Position numbers and translations under genes: made by a program
In this document: positions 41,281-53,860 of the stretch, one piece after another
How the letters are laid out: every line of letters begins with the position of its first letter
How positions within the stretch are numbered: position 1 is the first letter of the stretch
Notes under the pieces: generated by a model
Told to the model about the DNA's origin: nothing
The model's input: the letters and a program-made list of their open reading frames with translations, nothing else
Database searches by the model: none
Assembly: GCA_902729315.2 (NCBI GenBank)
Contig: LR746277.1
Location: forward strand, 1,121,001-1,185,000
Length of the DNA stretch: 64,000 bases
Direction of reading: 5' to 3'
From: Spirodela intermedia
Taxonomy: Eukaryota; Streptophyta; Magnoliopsida; Alismatales; Araceae

Positions 41281-44200
41281 ATGAGTTCCTTCCTCCTCGC
41301 GGACGCCGCCCCTTGCTCGTCGTTGCCCTGTTCTTCTCTGGGTGGCTCTTTGCCCGCCTTTTCTCCAAATCTACGTGCCTACGGCACCACAGTTGCATAC
41401 CCTTCCTCTGCGCGCTGGCGCAGGGTGGCGCTTCGAGTCAGAACTCCCTCGGGGGCCACCGGCGGTAGTAGCGCTCTCCTGAGCAATAACTCTGCGCAGG
41501 TAATTCCTCGTCTTCCGCGGGAGTCGCCCCGTAATTGCCTTCTCTCTTCCATGCTGGAGAATACGGTTTGTCTCTGATTTCCTTCTGTACTTCCGCTGGA
41601 TCTTGGCTTCTCCCCCTTTTTTCAGTGAGATAATTGCGTTCGATTTCTGAGCATCTCAATCCCCAGGGTTTAGCTAGTTTCTGCCATGGTAAAACATCCT
41701 AGAGAGAGAGAGAGAGAGAGAGAGAGGCATGGTTCAGAAAGGGTGATGGCTAACCCCAATGGTTTCATATGGGGATTTGGAGAATATTGTGTTGAAAAAA
41801 GAACCTTGCCCATCTGATTTCAGTCAACCAAAGCAGAGCCCCCTTGTGATCTCCAAGCTTTCGGCCTTGAGGTGGAGCCTGTTGAGCTACTCATGACAGA
41901 TCTGAAAGTCAATTGATCCTTTAAAGAATGTCCATTGCTGGGCCCACATCGTTCATTCCCGTTGTTCATTGTGCGCTGTCTATCTTCTAAAAAAATCATA
42001 CTAAAGCAGCTGACAAGCTGTTTGCTGCCGTGATATCTGATCAAACCTCCCTTGCTCCTTCGTGCCTTGCTCATATGCAGGCCAATAATGACATCTACAG
42101 AGTAGGTGACTTCATGACCAAGAGAGAAGAGTTGAAAGTTGTGAAGCCTACGACAACCATTGAAAGAGGTGACCACATCTTCTGGTTTATATATTTGATT
42201 TTTTGTGTAATCAGCTGCTAACTTATATATCCCGCTGTCTACAGCCCTGGAGATCCTGGTGGAGAGCAGAATAACTGGTTTCCCAGTGATTGACGACGAT
42301 TGGACACTGGTGCGTGCTTCTGCTTGTTTTCCTTTTTTTTTTTTTTTTTCATGTCATTCATTCCTTTAAATGTTTGACTAGAAAAAGCTATTATATCCGT
42401 CAAAATAAGCCTAGTGATTCTTCTAAGGTCATCTAAGATCTCATTCTTCACCGTAGATTGGCATGTTTTTTCTTCCTTGCTCCTTCCAGCCATGGGCAGA
42501 GTTCCTCATATATTAAAACATCAGACATCACTCTTCTAGTGAATGTAATTATCATTTCAGGAACATTCATAAATTTCTGTAAGTCGTATCTTTTCTAATG
42601 ATGAATCATCTGCTTACCGAGTGGGTTTTAATCTCCATGTCTCCAGGTTGGCGTGGTTTCAGACTATGATTTACTTGCCCTGGACTCCATATCAGGTACT
42701 TCACCCTAATGACTCCATCTCTCGTGCTTTTACTTATTATAATTTATTTTTATTATTATTTTGACACATTTCATTCCTACTAAGAGGGTAGCTCTCTCAT
42801 CTTTCCATGGATGTGAGCTTGCACCCCCAGAGAAGCTACATGATACACTGTCAATAACACACAGGTCCAGAGAAGCCCAGCTAGTCGTGCTGATTTGTCT
42901 GAGTGACTGCAATCCCATCGGCCTGGGTTGAGTAGAAATGATTTTTTAGACTTATAATAAATGTTCTATGAAAAAAAAAATATAAAATACCTTTTTTCAA
43001 GGGCTGATTGAGAGGACAAGGCATCTAAATTGGCTGAGAACCTTTAAAGGGTCCCCAGTTGACTAATATCATAACGACATTAATTACCACAATCTATAGC
43101 CGATGTAACATAAGCTGCCTGTCTCTGAGCTGGTCAAACTCAACGGAAACTTTGTTGACATCATATTGAACCCAAGGATCGGTATTCAGGAGAAAAGAAT
43201 TTAATGAATGCTCAAGCATGCAGCAGGAATTGATGGAATTCTCATCAGGAGAAAAGACATTCTTTCTTCACCTGATTTTTTCAACTTTGCATCTCTTTGT
43301 GATTTTGACCTTTTCCTTGCTGCATCTGTTGTTGATTAGGTACCAGGAGTGATACTGCTTTGTTCCCTGAAGTCGATAGCACTTGGAAAGTATGTCTCAT
43401 TCTTCCAACCACTTGTCTTTATTTTTCCTGCTTTTGAACTATCTCTGACAGAGGAAAGCTCATCCTTGACGGCATTGCATCACCTGAATTCATTCTGAAA
43501 GTCCATTTTTTGGGTTGTTTTGATGCATACGAAGTGCATATATCCGCTATCTAAGCATATCATCAACCCGGGAACTGGCCATCTTCCCTGTCAGTTGCTA
43601 TGATTTGACTATATTATTATAAAAATCTCATTATTTATGTGAACTATTTGTCTTGGCATTGTCAGAAACGGAGTTTGGTAACTCCATGTCTCCCCCTCCA
43701 TATGTGAGCTCAATTGAAAGGGAATTGAAATGTGCATCATTCAAAAATAGGACTTTCATGCTTCCTCATTTAGTCAACCCACTATTGCCAAGATCCCATC
43801 TAACTATCTTGCTTGATGTACGACCCCATATTCATCATCCTTGCAGACATTCAACGAGATTCAGAAGCTGCTGAGCAAAACAAATGGGAAAGTCATAGGA
43901 GACTTAATGACGCCCGCCCCTCTTGTTGTGAGGGAGACCACTAATCTCGGAGATGCCGCTAGGTATTGGAGTCTTTCACTTGAGGAACACAAAAAAAAAA
44001 AAAAAAAAAGTAGCCCATAAGAGAGAATGCTTACCTTCACACGGTTCCTTCACAGGCTACTGCTGGAGACTAAGTACCGCAGGCTTCCTGTTGTTGATAG
44101 CGCCGGTAAATTGGTATGATCCATGTCCCAACCCATATTTCTGCTTTCTTCATTCAAGCCCTCCTTCCCTCTTCCTGAGTTGTAGATCTCCTGCTCTGTA

Positions 44201-44282
44201 GGTGGGGATCATCACCAGGGGCCACATAGTGAGGGCGGCCCTCCAGATGAAGCGCTTGTCAGATGGGAGGACTCTGTCCTAG
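41281..44282 (+). CDS. CBS-domain protein CBSX1/2-like, chloroplastic, complete eight-exon gene
   Basis: Stromal protein with a pair of CBS domains. In Arabidopsis CBSX1/2 bind adenosine nucleotides and activate thioredoxins of the ferredoxin-thioredoxin system. Exons: 41281-41499, 42081-42168, 42245-42309, 42647-42695, 43340-43389, 43847-43962, 44056-44113 and 44202-44282, giving 241 residues (CBSX1 is 236) with consistent phases. Exon 1 is the Ser/Ala/Arg-rich transit peptide. CBS1 runs from VGDFMTKREELKVVKP through ITGFPVIDDDWTLVGVVSDYDLLAL. A linker (RSDTALFPEVDSTWKTFNEIQKLL) follows. CBS2 runs from VIGDLMTPAPLVV through YRRLPVVDSAGKLVGIITRGHIVRAAL. The upstream neighbour is the DREB A-5 gene, an arrangement I recall for CBSX1 and RAP2.10 in Arabidopsis. 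Assignment to CBSX1 versus CBSX2 is not possible by eye. Confidence 0.92.
41701..41726 (+). repeat. (GA)n microsatellite in CBSX intron 1
   Basis: About 13 GA units inside the 581-bp first intron. Confidence 0.95.
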
Positions 44283-45200
44283 ACTGTGAAGCCACTTGGC
44301 CTGGAGACAATCTTGATACCAAGCCTTATTGATATGTATAGCCCCTTCTATTCTTTTGCTCTCTAGCAATCACAGACAAATTTTTTCTGATGAATGGGGG
44401 ATGGCTCGGCCGCACAGAATGCTAATCTCAGGCCTGTAATTTTGAAATATTTTGTAATTCTTCTAGGTAGAGTAGGGAGTTTATTGAACTTGAGCCAGAT
44501 TTTACATTCCTCTTCATACTGAACAAGCCCGTCAGTCTCATGGTCTCAAGGTGTGGCTCCTCGCTTGCTTTGCTACCTTCTCAGAAGTTTTGGTTAGGTA
44601 ACTATGATAAATGTCACATATCTGGGGTTTATAAGACATTTATCAAGGGTAAACCTTTAACAACTTATAAGATTTGGGGAGTCCTTTCCCCATCTTCTAC
44701 TACCATATTGCCTCCAAAAGTCAAATGTCAGATTCTAGACCCCAACAAGTCTGATTTCCCCCATCCAAACCCATATGAAAATGCAACAAGAAGATTAACC
44801 ACGAATAAATATTCATATGATTTCTGAAATTAAAGTGCACTAACAAAACATGTCTGATTGCGTCAGTCTCATTAAAAAAACCTACAAGATGTGGATACCA
44901 GAGAGAGGATTGTAATCATACTAATAATAATAATAATAATAGTTATTATTATTATATTGTGAGAAGTAATCTACCAATATGGTCTATGTTGATGGAATTT
45001 ATTAAGCATAGACCACCCGGCCAGTAGGTGTGGGCAATGGATCACATACAATGCCTGCGTTCTTAGCAATATTGTAGCCTAAAAAATATAGAAGGGATCG
45101 AACTCATTACCCAAAACAGAACCTTGCCTCAGCGAAATGAAAAAGAAGGGGGAGATTTAGTCTTCATCCGTTCATAGTTTTAGCCGACTACCACCCTAGA
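44283..45200. other. CBSX/EMC6 convergent 3' region
   Basis: 3' flanks of two convergent genes. A (TAA)n/(TTA)n palindromic tract lies at about 44927-44955. The open frame at 44540-44827 matches no family. Confidence 0.5.
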
Positions 45201-46060
45201 AGCTGCTCCATCTTCCTCCTCTTCATCAGAAAATATGCACAATATCATAAGCAAATCTGGAGACGTCAAGGAAGAACACTAGCAGATTAGGTCAAAGGAA
45301 TCACTTTACATCAGATACCATTGCAAAACCTATGTTGATCCAAAGGTGATTGATCCCATAAATGAGGTATTCAGCATCCCCGGAAATAAACGGGTTTCTT
45401 TAATCGAACCCACAAGGTACTGAATCAGGAAGACTCAACTGGGTTTGTTCAGCTTTCATGTATAAAAGACAGAGATTATAATCGATAACTAATAAACATT
45501 TTAATGTGGCTGTTCCAAGAGATGTAATGGAAGAGGTTGTGAGAAGCTGAAAGGTTCAAAATCCTCGTCACAGAGACGAAGAATCAAAAGGTTCCTGACC
45601 CCAGGAAACTCTAAGGCCCTGTTCATGAAAGCTGCTCCATCTTCCTCCTCTTCATCAGAAAATATGTACAATATCATAAGCAAATCTGGAGACGTCAAGG
45701 AAGAATACTAGCAGATTAGGTCAAAGGAATCACTTCCATCAGATAACATTGTAAAATCTATGTTGATCCAAAGGTGACTGATCCCACAAATGAGGTATTC
45801 AACATCCTCGGAAATAAATTAGTTTCTTTAATCGAACCCACAAAATACTGAACCAGGAAAACTCAATTGGGTTTGTTCAGCTTTCATGTATAAAAGACAG
45901 AAAGATTATGATGGGTACCTAATAAACATAAGCAGCCTCACTATCGATTTTAATGTGACCGTTCCAAGAGATGGAGTGGAATAGATTGTGAGAAGTTGAA
46001 ATGTGGAGGTTCAAATCCTCATCACAGAGACGAAGAATCAAAAGGTTTCTACTCTGAAAC
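45201..46060 (-). repeat. Tandem duplication of the EMC6 terminal exon region (2 x about 430 bp)
   Basis: Two direct copies, 45201 to about 45600 and 45630 to about 46060, begin with AGCTGCTCCATCTTCCTCCT and align throughout at roughly 90% by eye, with small indels. Each contains a full copy of the last EMC6 coding exon with its acceptor and upstream intron sequence. Confidence 0.93.
45226..45256 (-). other. EMC6: Duplicate (alternative) EMC6 terminal coding exon
   Basis: 31 bases with the same acceptor (gacgtctccag) and the same phase as the proximal last exon. It encodes the same nine residues and stop, with one synonymous change in the Val codon (GTG for GTA). Use of this copy would leave the protein unchanged but swap the 3' UTR and polyadenylation site. 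Confidence 0.85.
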
Positions 46061-48543
46061 GGGGCCAGTGTGAGGGAGTAAGGGCGGAGAGGTTACGGTC
46101 TAGAAAAGCACAATAAGGATCATCCTTGAAGCACCAGCTGAGATATCTACTCTAATTTGCAACTTCTGAAACGGGGCATTGTCTAAGATAATGATTCCGG
46201 ATGATAAAAAAAATATTAAAAATGCATGAATCCAAAAGATGGTAAAGGATACGTCCAGAACAGCACGAACGACTGCAGAAAAAGTAAGAAATGTGATTAG
46301 TGCCATCTGTCTCATTACAGGGAAACGGAACAAGAGAACAGAAGAGGATAAAGATAGCATTGAGAAGATCGAATCACAGGCAAAGAAATAGTTGGTTGAG
46401 ATGACAGATTTTCAAGCTATATATTCATTTTGTAATGTAGATAAGTCCAAGTGATTACTTAAGCTCTTTTACTGCTAAAGCCATGAGTCTGGTAAATTAT
46501 CTGCAGTAATTATGCCCCCTCAAGTGGCATCAGGGAACATGACTGGGGAAACATGCTTTGACCTCTGAAAATAGGCAGTTCAGTCTAAGGGGCATCTCCC
46601 CCATCAAACTTCATTTACAGCTTTCAATCAAGTATCACATCTGGAGTACATAGCATTCGCAGATAAAAGACAAGGTATACTATATAGCTGGCAAGAATAA
46701 AACAGTGAACCTCAGAAAAAGAGGAAACCAAAGATTAAACCTCTATAGTTTAGAAATTGCTTTCTCCATGACTCATTTTCTAATAATATCCGTATTAAGA
46801 TTAATGAGGAACTAATGGACGTCTATTGTCAGTTACATGCCCTTAAGGAAAATGACTACCTCAGCCCATTTCTAAAATGGCTTGAGCGAGATGAAAGTAA
46901 AACTTGCAAGGGAAACCAACCAGAAAGGTCTCGAAGGACATCAATCAAGAGAAAAGCTAACATTTCACTGCCATGAAAAGAAAACAGCCCTAGTGATACG
47001 CTGATTCAGGTGAATGAGTTAGATGATCACCATTAGTCCGCCAAAAAAACCATCTAGCAGAATCCTGTTCCAGTTGTCAAAGTATGTCTGTGCAGAGAAC
47101 TTCGCCTTTGCTGCTAGCCCTAGTGAAGTAATTCCCATGATCAAAACGTAGAAAATGAAGCCCGTCAGGCCTGTAAATCCCCAAATCCCAGCAATTACTC
47201 CTCCAATGATTGACAAAAATGTCCGACTGCAGAAAAACTTACACATGTAAGTGATAGACATAATATCTGATGTGTGAAATAAATTCTTAAGTTTACAGCG
47301 TTATCAAGAAATTCCAATCAGAAAGGAATAAATCTATTGTACTTTACAGGTATGTGCTTCATCCTGAGTAAATATTAGGTTATAATCACGGCAACAAAAT
47401 TTCTGTATGGAAGGAGTGGCGAACTTGTAGGCTGTTTAATCTTCAATTGCAAGAGTAAACAGAAGTAGATCTAAGTTTTCAGTGTGTAAGCTAGTAAAGT
47501 TGCATGATGCTGGAAGAATTAAATTATGTTCCAAAGGAATGCGGAAACAGATGACACAATGCACTTCTCTGTTATCATGAGTCAGTAAAACTAAAGTGTA
47601 TCCTCCGTCTAGCTTAAAAATTTACTGAATTGTGCATGTAAGTGGGCAAAGTAGAAGTAAGAAGATGAAAGATGAGGAAAAAATTATTCACTCTTTACAG
47701 AACCTTCCAGCAGCGTTCCAAAATTCGAGCTAATATATGCTAGTTGTATAACGACACAAATAAAAGATCACACTATTCTATAAGGTAACTGGAACAAGTA
47801 AGCCCATTGGCATAGACTTTTGAGGGTTGTGCCTGGCACTCGACCAAAGAGGCAGCTCAGATGCCCAAGTCACCCAGGCACCTCAGACCACCAAGGCATC
47901 AGATGACTGCATTGCATTGGCTAGGCAGCTGTACGCAACCAGACATAAATGTCAGGGTTTACCACAACTGCATCTATCAAAAACCTTAACACGACCTCCA
48001 AGGGAAGCATAGAGAAGCAAGCATGTTTTTTATTTGCATCTATCACACTATGTATAAAAACTAATAGGCATTAACACTTGAGAGCATTTAAAAGATAGCA
48101 TTGAAATCTATATTTATTTTAATATTTATTTATTTAGAATGCCTCTTTATGACAGCAGTTTATTTTTTTTCTTTGTTCTTAATAAATATCACCTATGGAA
48201 ACTCTATTTGTTCAACTCAGCATTATCACGTATGTGTATATCTCATCATATTAGACAAATATTTAATAACACTTTATTTATAAATTCTCCCAAGCCTCAC
48301 GTTAAAGACCGACATCTAGGTTATTTTAATCGTTTTAAGAACGTCGCTGTTGTGTAGTTCAAAAAAAATCTAAACCAAACTAAGATAATGAGAGGTAGAA
48401 TAATTAAAAGACAGGGGTAGACAAAATCACCTATAGTAAATGACTTTCATATTGCTCTGCAGGTTTTCCTTGTTGAACATTGACAATTCATCATCACCAC
48501 CAGATTTCATTTCAGAGACACCCAGATCTTCACGTACTGCCAT
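45655..48543 (-). CDS. EMC6: ER membrane protein complex subunit 6 (EMC6), four coding exons including a 20-nt microexon
   Basis: EMC6 is a small membrane subunit of the ER membrane protein complex, which inserts tail-anchored and multipass proteins. Coding exons in gene order: 48543-48431, 47226-47031, 46272-46253 and 45685-45655, giving 119 residues, the normal plant length. Blocks: ENLQSNMKVIYYSRTFLSII, GGVIAGIWGFTGLTGFIFY, TYFDNWNRILLDGFFGGLM, then SFVLFWT from the microexon and FAYDIVHIF from the last exon. Two or three membrane helices are evident. The microexon has a ctgcag acceptor and GTATCC donor, and all phases agree. Without it the frame from exon 2 would run into the intron and stop after three residues. 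A second, equally spliceable copy of the last exon lies at 45226-45256. The intron 1 size (1204 bp) is unremarkable. The start ATG has MAVREDLGVSE; its leader may be spliced from further upstream. Confidence 0.92.
46253..46272 (-). other. EMC6: 20-nt coding microexon of EMC6
   Basis: Encodes SFVLFW plus two bases of the following Thr codon. It is flanked by a consensus acceptor (tttttctgcag) and a GT donor (gtatcc). Its six complete codons match the family's conserved SFVLFWTFAYDIV region, which neither neighbouring exon supplies. Confidence 0.88.
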
Positions 48544-51500
48544 GTATGATGCTCTTTCCTCTGGGTTTGCTACCTGCACTGAACAAAGAAGATATGCACA
48601 GGAGCGTGAGGGCAAGAACAGCGAGGAGTGTGCATAAAAACCGATTCCATTCTTCAGTTATTACAATGCAAATACAAATCTGCAGAAAAAGACTGATACT
48701 GCATTTAGAAGAGAATGTCAAAATACCCATATTTTCCTCACAATACCTATAATTTTTTTAAAGATGTTCTGCATCTCATCCATGGTGCAATACAAAAAAC
48801 ATATGCAAATAAGATATCAAAAGAGGGATTAAATATTCACATGTTTTTTATGCTGTTACCATATGAGGTGCCGTGGACATGATTAAATCTGGGTCTTAAA
48901 TAAATGAATACAGTTGAGTTCTAGGATACTTCAGCATATCAACATTTACATTTCGACCATATGAGAATTAAGACGAAATTATCTGAGTACATGTATGATC
49001 ATACATATGTTTTGTCAATTCTAAGAAACCAAGAAAGGATTCTCAGGGGAAAAAAACACAAAAAAGCGTAGGTCTTCTTACCAACTAGGCTTCTGCAAGT
49101 GGGGTTGACTAACAAATTTCTAATATCGATCACATTTATGGAACCTATTTAGGATAAGCGATCCAATAAAAATGCCAAATGTCCTGCTAATAAGGAAATA
49201 AAATACCAAACAAATAAAAACACGCAAAATATAACAAATAAGACATAATAGCAATAACATTTCATGCAGTGAGGGGAAACCAACAACGAAGCCCTTTTAG
49301 TATGAGTAAAAGAATGGAAGAACCATAAGAACTGGGTACCTAGGGGTATAAATGGGTTGTTGCTGAAAACAAAAACTGTCTTGCCCCTTCCTGGCTCAGG
49401 CAAAACACTATCATAGGCAAGGCCGAGAAAAGAGAGAAAAAGTGCAAGAAAATTCTTTTCTTTAAACCCACTGAACAATAAGATGTGAGTGGTTGAATGT
49501 TGGACACTCCACCAATGGAAAAAGAACCACGGTAACATGAATTCCAGGGGGGGCTCCATTACTAAACAATCCAGAGATGCCATAGCAATAAAAACATGCA
49601 CACTCCATATCAACACTTTCTTGGGTCCAGGTTTTCACAGGCAAACCTAATTCGTGGCCAAGGTAAGCCACTTGTTTTGGTCAGCTCTACAAAGACAAGG
49701 CCTTCAAGGAGAAGAGGCATAAGATGGTAGATATGAGTATAAATTGGACAACACGAAGGGGCACCAGGTGCCTCAAGAAATCCTATGCCTCAAAGTTAGC
49801 ATCCCACACTTCGTCCAATGATTCTCCTTTTACTAATTTTCTTCTAGGATTGTGTGTCTTGGTTTCAAAAAGATATAAAATAATCTTTCTTTTTCAGCTA
49901 TTCTAAAAACTTGGTCAGAGGATAGAGAGATCTCTTCATTGTTTCTTGTTTGGATTTAGTTGAGACTGAGAAGTTGCACTAGTTGCAATAACATAGGGGC
50001 CATTGATCACAGTACACAGGAGATCACCTTAGTTGCTTTAGCTTTATCCCGCTTTTTAGCATTTGCATATACTTAGACTTAAAATTAAAACTGTTGGTTT
50101 GAAGGTTTTTGGTATTGAAATTTCAGTCATACATTCAGCATTTTTCATACATATACGATCAACCTCAAGTGACACCTCCAGTGCAGTATGACGTCTAAAA
50201 CTTCTCATATTGTAAACGAATACCAAAAATGAAAAAGAATACGTAAATGATCTCATAATACAATGCTTTCACCCATAAAGTTTCTTACACTATCACATAC
50301 TGCATTAAAAAAGTGAGGATAACAGCTTTTACTTCCTCTTTGTTTGTGATGAATGTGAATGTAGATTTTGAAAACATCAATGCTAATCAAAGTATACCGA
50401 GTCAGATCAAAAAAGCAAGCTGTCTACCCCAATGTGAAAAAACTAATAACATCCCCATTAGAGTTTCATCAGCGCCAAAGTAGCCGTCTAAGGCTTTTAA
50501 GCAGTCTACCCCATGTCTCATCCAGGTTTCTTTAAGATAATCTGGTAGAAAGAAAATCACATACACAACTCTTACAGATCTTCTTAAAGGACCAACCCGA
50601 TTAGGTATCCAAAGGACTTTCGGAATGTAAAAATAGTTCCATGTTATGCTATAATCTAAACAGTTAACCAATAATGTTGGCCATGAATTTCGCAATAGTC
50701 AGCACAGTATGTAATGATTGAAAGCAAATAAAATGGAATAAAATGGAAAGACAACGGTTTCTCTCATTCAATTCCCAAGGACAATTACACCACAAAACCA
50801 CAGACAGTTTCGCCAGTTATTTGATATAAAGTCACAACCAAGGAAACCATGGATTTAGTTGAGAGAACTGCCTTCACAGTACCCTGACTTATACACAGTA
50901 AGAAACCTTTTATTATATCAGAACTCAATAAACTGTTGACTTGCGTTTCAAGCCACTACACTGGAATGGGCAACCAATTAGCAGTGGATGGGCAACGATG
51001 TCAGCACATGACATATATATCTTCAGTTTTGCCATTGCGCTTGGACTAGGGAGACTCACTTAGATTGAACTTCTTCAGGCCTATAAACCTAGATTGAAAC
51101 TGCATACGGAGAAAGAACGGCAGACTAGACACTGGAGGAACCACCAAAACTCGGCACATCTAAACACCATTGTCTCTTCAAGTCCCACTTCGTTCTTGCA
51201 AGATTCACCCCATTTAAAATGTTTCACAAAGATAGCTTGAACCAGAACCTGAGAAAACATGCACAACCCGTCATCTATGCCACAAACACTGGATACCAAC
51301 TTCCGCAGATGACTAAAGGGTCAAATGAAGTTTCAGACATCTAGCTCACATAGAGTTAGACCTCCAAGAACTAGAGTGATGATTGTGAAGGTGAATTTCT
51401 TTAATGGAGGCAGTTGCATCAAGTTCCTACCTGCATCTTCCCAAAAAGTCTGCACCGTCGAATATCCAGCCCTCTGATAGCAAAGCAGCAGCTGTGATAT

Positions 51501-52440
51501 CCTACGGTGATATGATAAAAGAAACGTATCTCCCATCGGACCGAGACAGCACACAGCCTCTTTCACGTTTCCCACTTCAATCCACCATACACTGAAATGA
51601 CACATACTTCTCCCTAAATCCATCTCTCATTCATGAAAAAGGATACCCTATTTAAATAAAAATTCCTCAGCCTGTATATCAAAAGGAAGTTTCGTAATAC
51701 CCCAATTGTCGCTTGAAGATGAACCAAAATACAAGCTCTTTCCTTAAAAGCCAATCATACAAAACATTCTGTCCAGCTATAACCCTTTGAATCACACGTC
51801 GTACAATGAGATTCAACGGATCTCGAAAACAAGGTGAACGCTCAATGGGGCACGCCTCAATGCACCGCGACAGAGATATATCCTGCCCGTTCAAACATAT
51901 GTCGTCTCGAGAAACCAGATGCCAAATGGACCTCGATCGCAAGTACGCCATGAACAGTGGCATGACTCTCTCAGATCCATAAGCCAGCCCAGACATGGCC
52001 AAGGGAAGTGATTGGGGGTAAAATAATATTCAGGATAATATCATGCCAAAGCGTATTAACAAGAGGAGATATGAATGGATGAATGGAAAACTTAAGGAAA
52101 TCAGCTCCTTCACCGTGCAACAATTGACAGACACAGAGAGAGGGAGAAAGAGAGATGACCAGGAGTGAGGGTGCCTGAAGATCCACGCGAGATGGGTTGA
52201 GGAAACACAAAGCCCAGATCGTCGCGTCCGGGAAGACGGCAGCGGGAAAGCCCCTCGGTGCTTCGTCCAGCGTCCACGTACGTGGTAAAAGTTCTCGCGA
52301 GCAGGAATTGAGCCTGAGAGACGGCGAGAAGAAGGTCAGGGACCAGAGAGAGAGAGAGGAAATAGTTAAGCCTAATTTACTTAGCCCTGAATTCTGGCTG
52401 CCCGCTTAAGCCTGGTGGAGACCCACCTTATGTTACAAAG
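48544..52440. other. Long region upstream of EMC6; possible leader introns or non-coding transcript
   Basis: About 3.9 kb without a recognisable protein. The open frames (for example minus 49149-49616, 155 codons) lack family features. A GC-rich patch at about 52190-52400 looks like a promoter/leader and could be the EMC6 transcription start. That would make most of this region 5' leader introns (an acceptor-like site lies just upstream of the EMC6 ATG, near 48590). This is inference only. Confidence 0.35.
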
Positions 52441-53470
52441 AACATAGATAAAATATACAAATGCATCTATACCCTAATACTTTTTAAAATAGTAAAATAT
52501 CCTCAATTTATTCAACCCAACATGGTTGAGCTATTGAGCACCCTTCAGGCTCATTAGTATGTGAGCGAAGTACAAGCATGGGCGTTGCATCATTGGAGTA
52601 TAGTCTCAACCCTTTTTTTACACCAGACTTGGAAGAGCTTGTGCTTAGCTTATGTTGACCTCAAAGAATGTCATTCTAATGTTGGAAAACTTATGATTAT
52701 TTCATATCATTGCATAATTAAAAGGATGAAATAAGAAAGATAAATTTCTATCCTAACTCTTGGAACAAGATTGGACAAAAATTTGAAATATTAAAATGGT
52801 GTTGTAACATCCTCTCAATTTAATGAGTTATCTCCATAAGTCAACTCATGTTACCAAAAAGGAACCAAAACATGACCAACATACATTAATGAAAAAAATC
52901 AATACTCATGGACACTGATGATAGTCCATTCATTTTGTGCATGTATGTTAAGACCCATATTATATTCATTGTGTTTACAAAAAGCTACAAGAATAGATTT
53001 GAATGTTTATATAGAAATATGATAATTTGATGATTTTGTAGATTTTTTTCACCTTTCTACTAGAAGATGAAAGCTTTAATGTGTTGACTTTGATGAAACC
53101 TAAATACTTTTAATGATGAAAAAAATAGATGGAAGAGTAATTGGTAGTCATATATAGTTCATGATGAATTTTAAGTTAGAGGAAAACAATTTTAGAGGAA
53201 AGATATTAATTTTATATTATATAATAAATTAAATATTCACGTGACCCTTGAATTCTCTAACATGATTTATAAATTTTACTATATATGTTATGAATAATTA
53301 ATGTGCAAGATTTATAGTCTTTTGTTTGAATTCTCAAGAAAAAACTTTGAAAAATACCTTGTAAATTTAAGTGTACATAATTTTCTTGGTTGCAATCTAA
53401 GCAGTAAATTACACCATGGGAGTGATTCTTAACGGTATATTATTATATACACTAAGGGAAAATAAATAAC

Positions 53471-53504
<34 letters not shown>
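53471..53504. repeat. (ATT)n microsatellite
   Basis: About 11 uninterrupted trinucleotide units. Confidence 0.95.
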
Positions 53505-53505
<1 letters not shown>

Positions 53506-53765
53506 CATTTTGTTGACAGACACTAAGGCCTCCACATTTACAAATATAAGTAGGATGAAGTCAAGATTGACAAGACCAATGCCAAAAGTAGCCAATGCAA
53601 AAGGAACAATCTCTTATAGAGGATGATTAGTGAGGAGTGTACACATTTATATCACATTTCACAATTTTTTATAAAGGCATTGGAAGGGGACAAGGGTGGA
53701 CTCATAGGTACCCCATGCCAAGTGAGAGTTGTACAACAAGGGACTTCAACATATGGAGATAGATG

Positions 53766-53860
53766 AGAGAGAGAGAGAGAGGAGAGAGAGGAGAGAGGAG
53801 AGAGAGGAGAGAGAGGAGAGAGAAGAGAGAGTAGAGAGAGAGAGAGAGAGAGAGAGAGCA
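53766..53860. repeat. GA-rich compound microsatellite
   Basis: A pure GA run, then GGAGAGAGAGGAGAGAGGAG-type imperfect units, then a pure GA run. It lies 270-360 bp beyond the membrin stop codon. Confidence 0.95.

Noticed and set aside
45950-46040. tRNA-like GGTTCAAATCCTC word
   Set aside because: No matching acceptor, D-arm or anticodon stem around it, and it is part of the duplicated EMC6 3' region where the other copy lacks the word.
47019-47030. EMC6 ending at GGLMVII with the stop at 47019
   Set aside because: That reading runs through a consensus GT donor. Splicing to the microexon and last exon restores the conserved SFVLFWTFAYDIVHIF end.
49149-49616. 155-codon minus-strand open frame with hydrophobic composition
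   Set aside because: No recognisable family, no signal of coding composition, and it lies in the region upstream of EMC6. The hydrophobicity follows from T-rich codons on that strand.
51333-51623. 96-codon minus-strand frame considered as an upstream EMC6 exon or separate gene
   Set aside because: No similarity to the EMC6 N-terminus, which is already complete at 48543, and no other family recognised.
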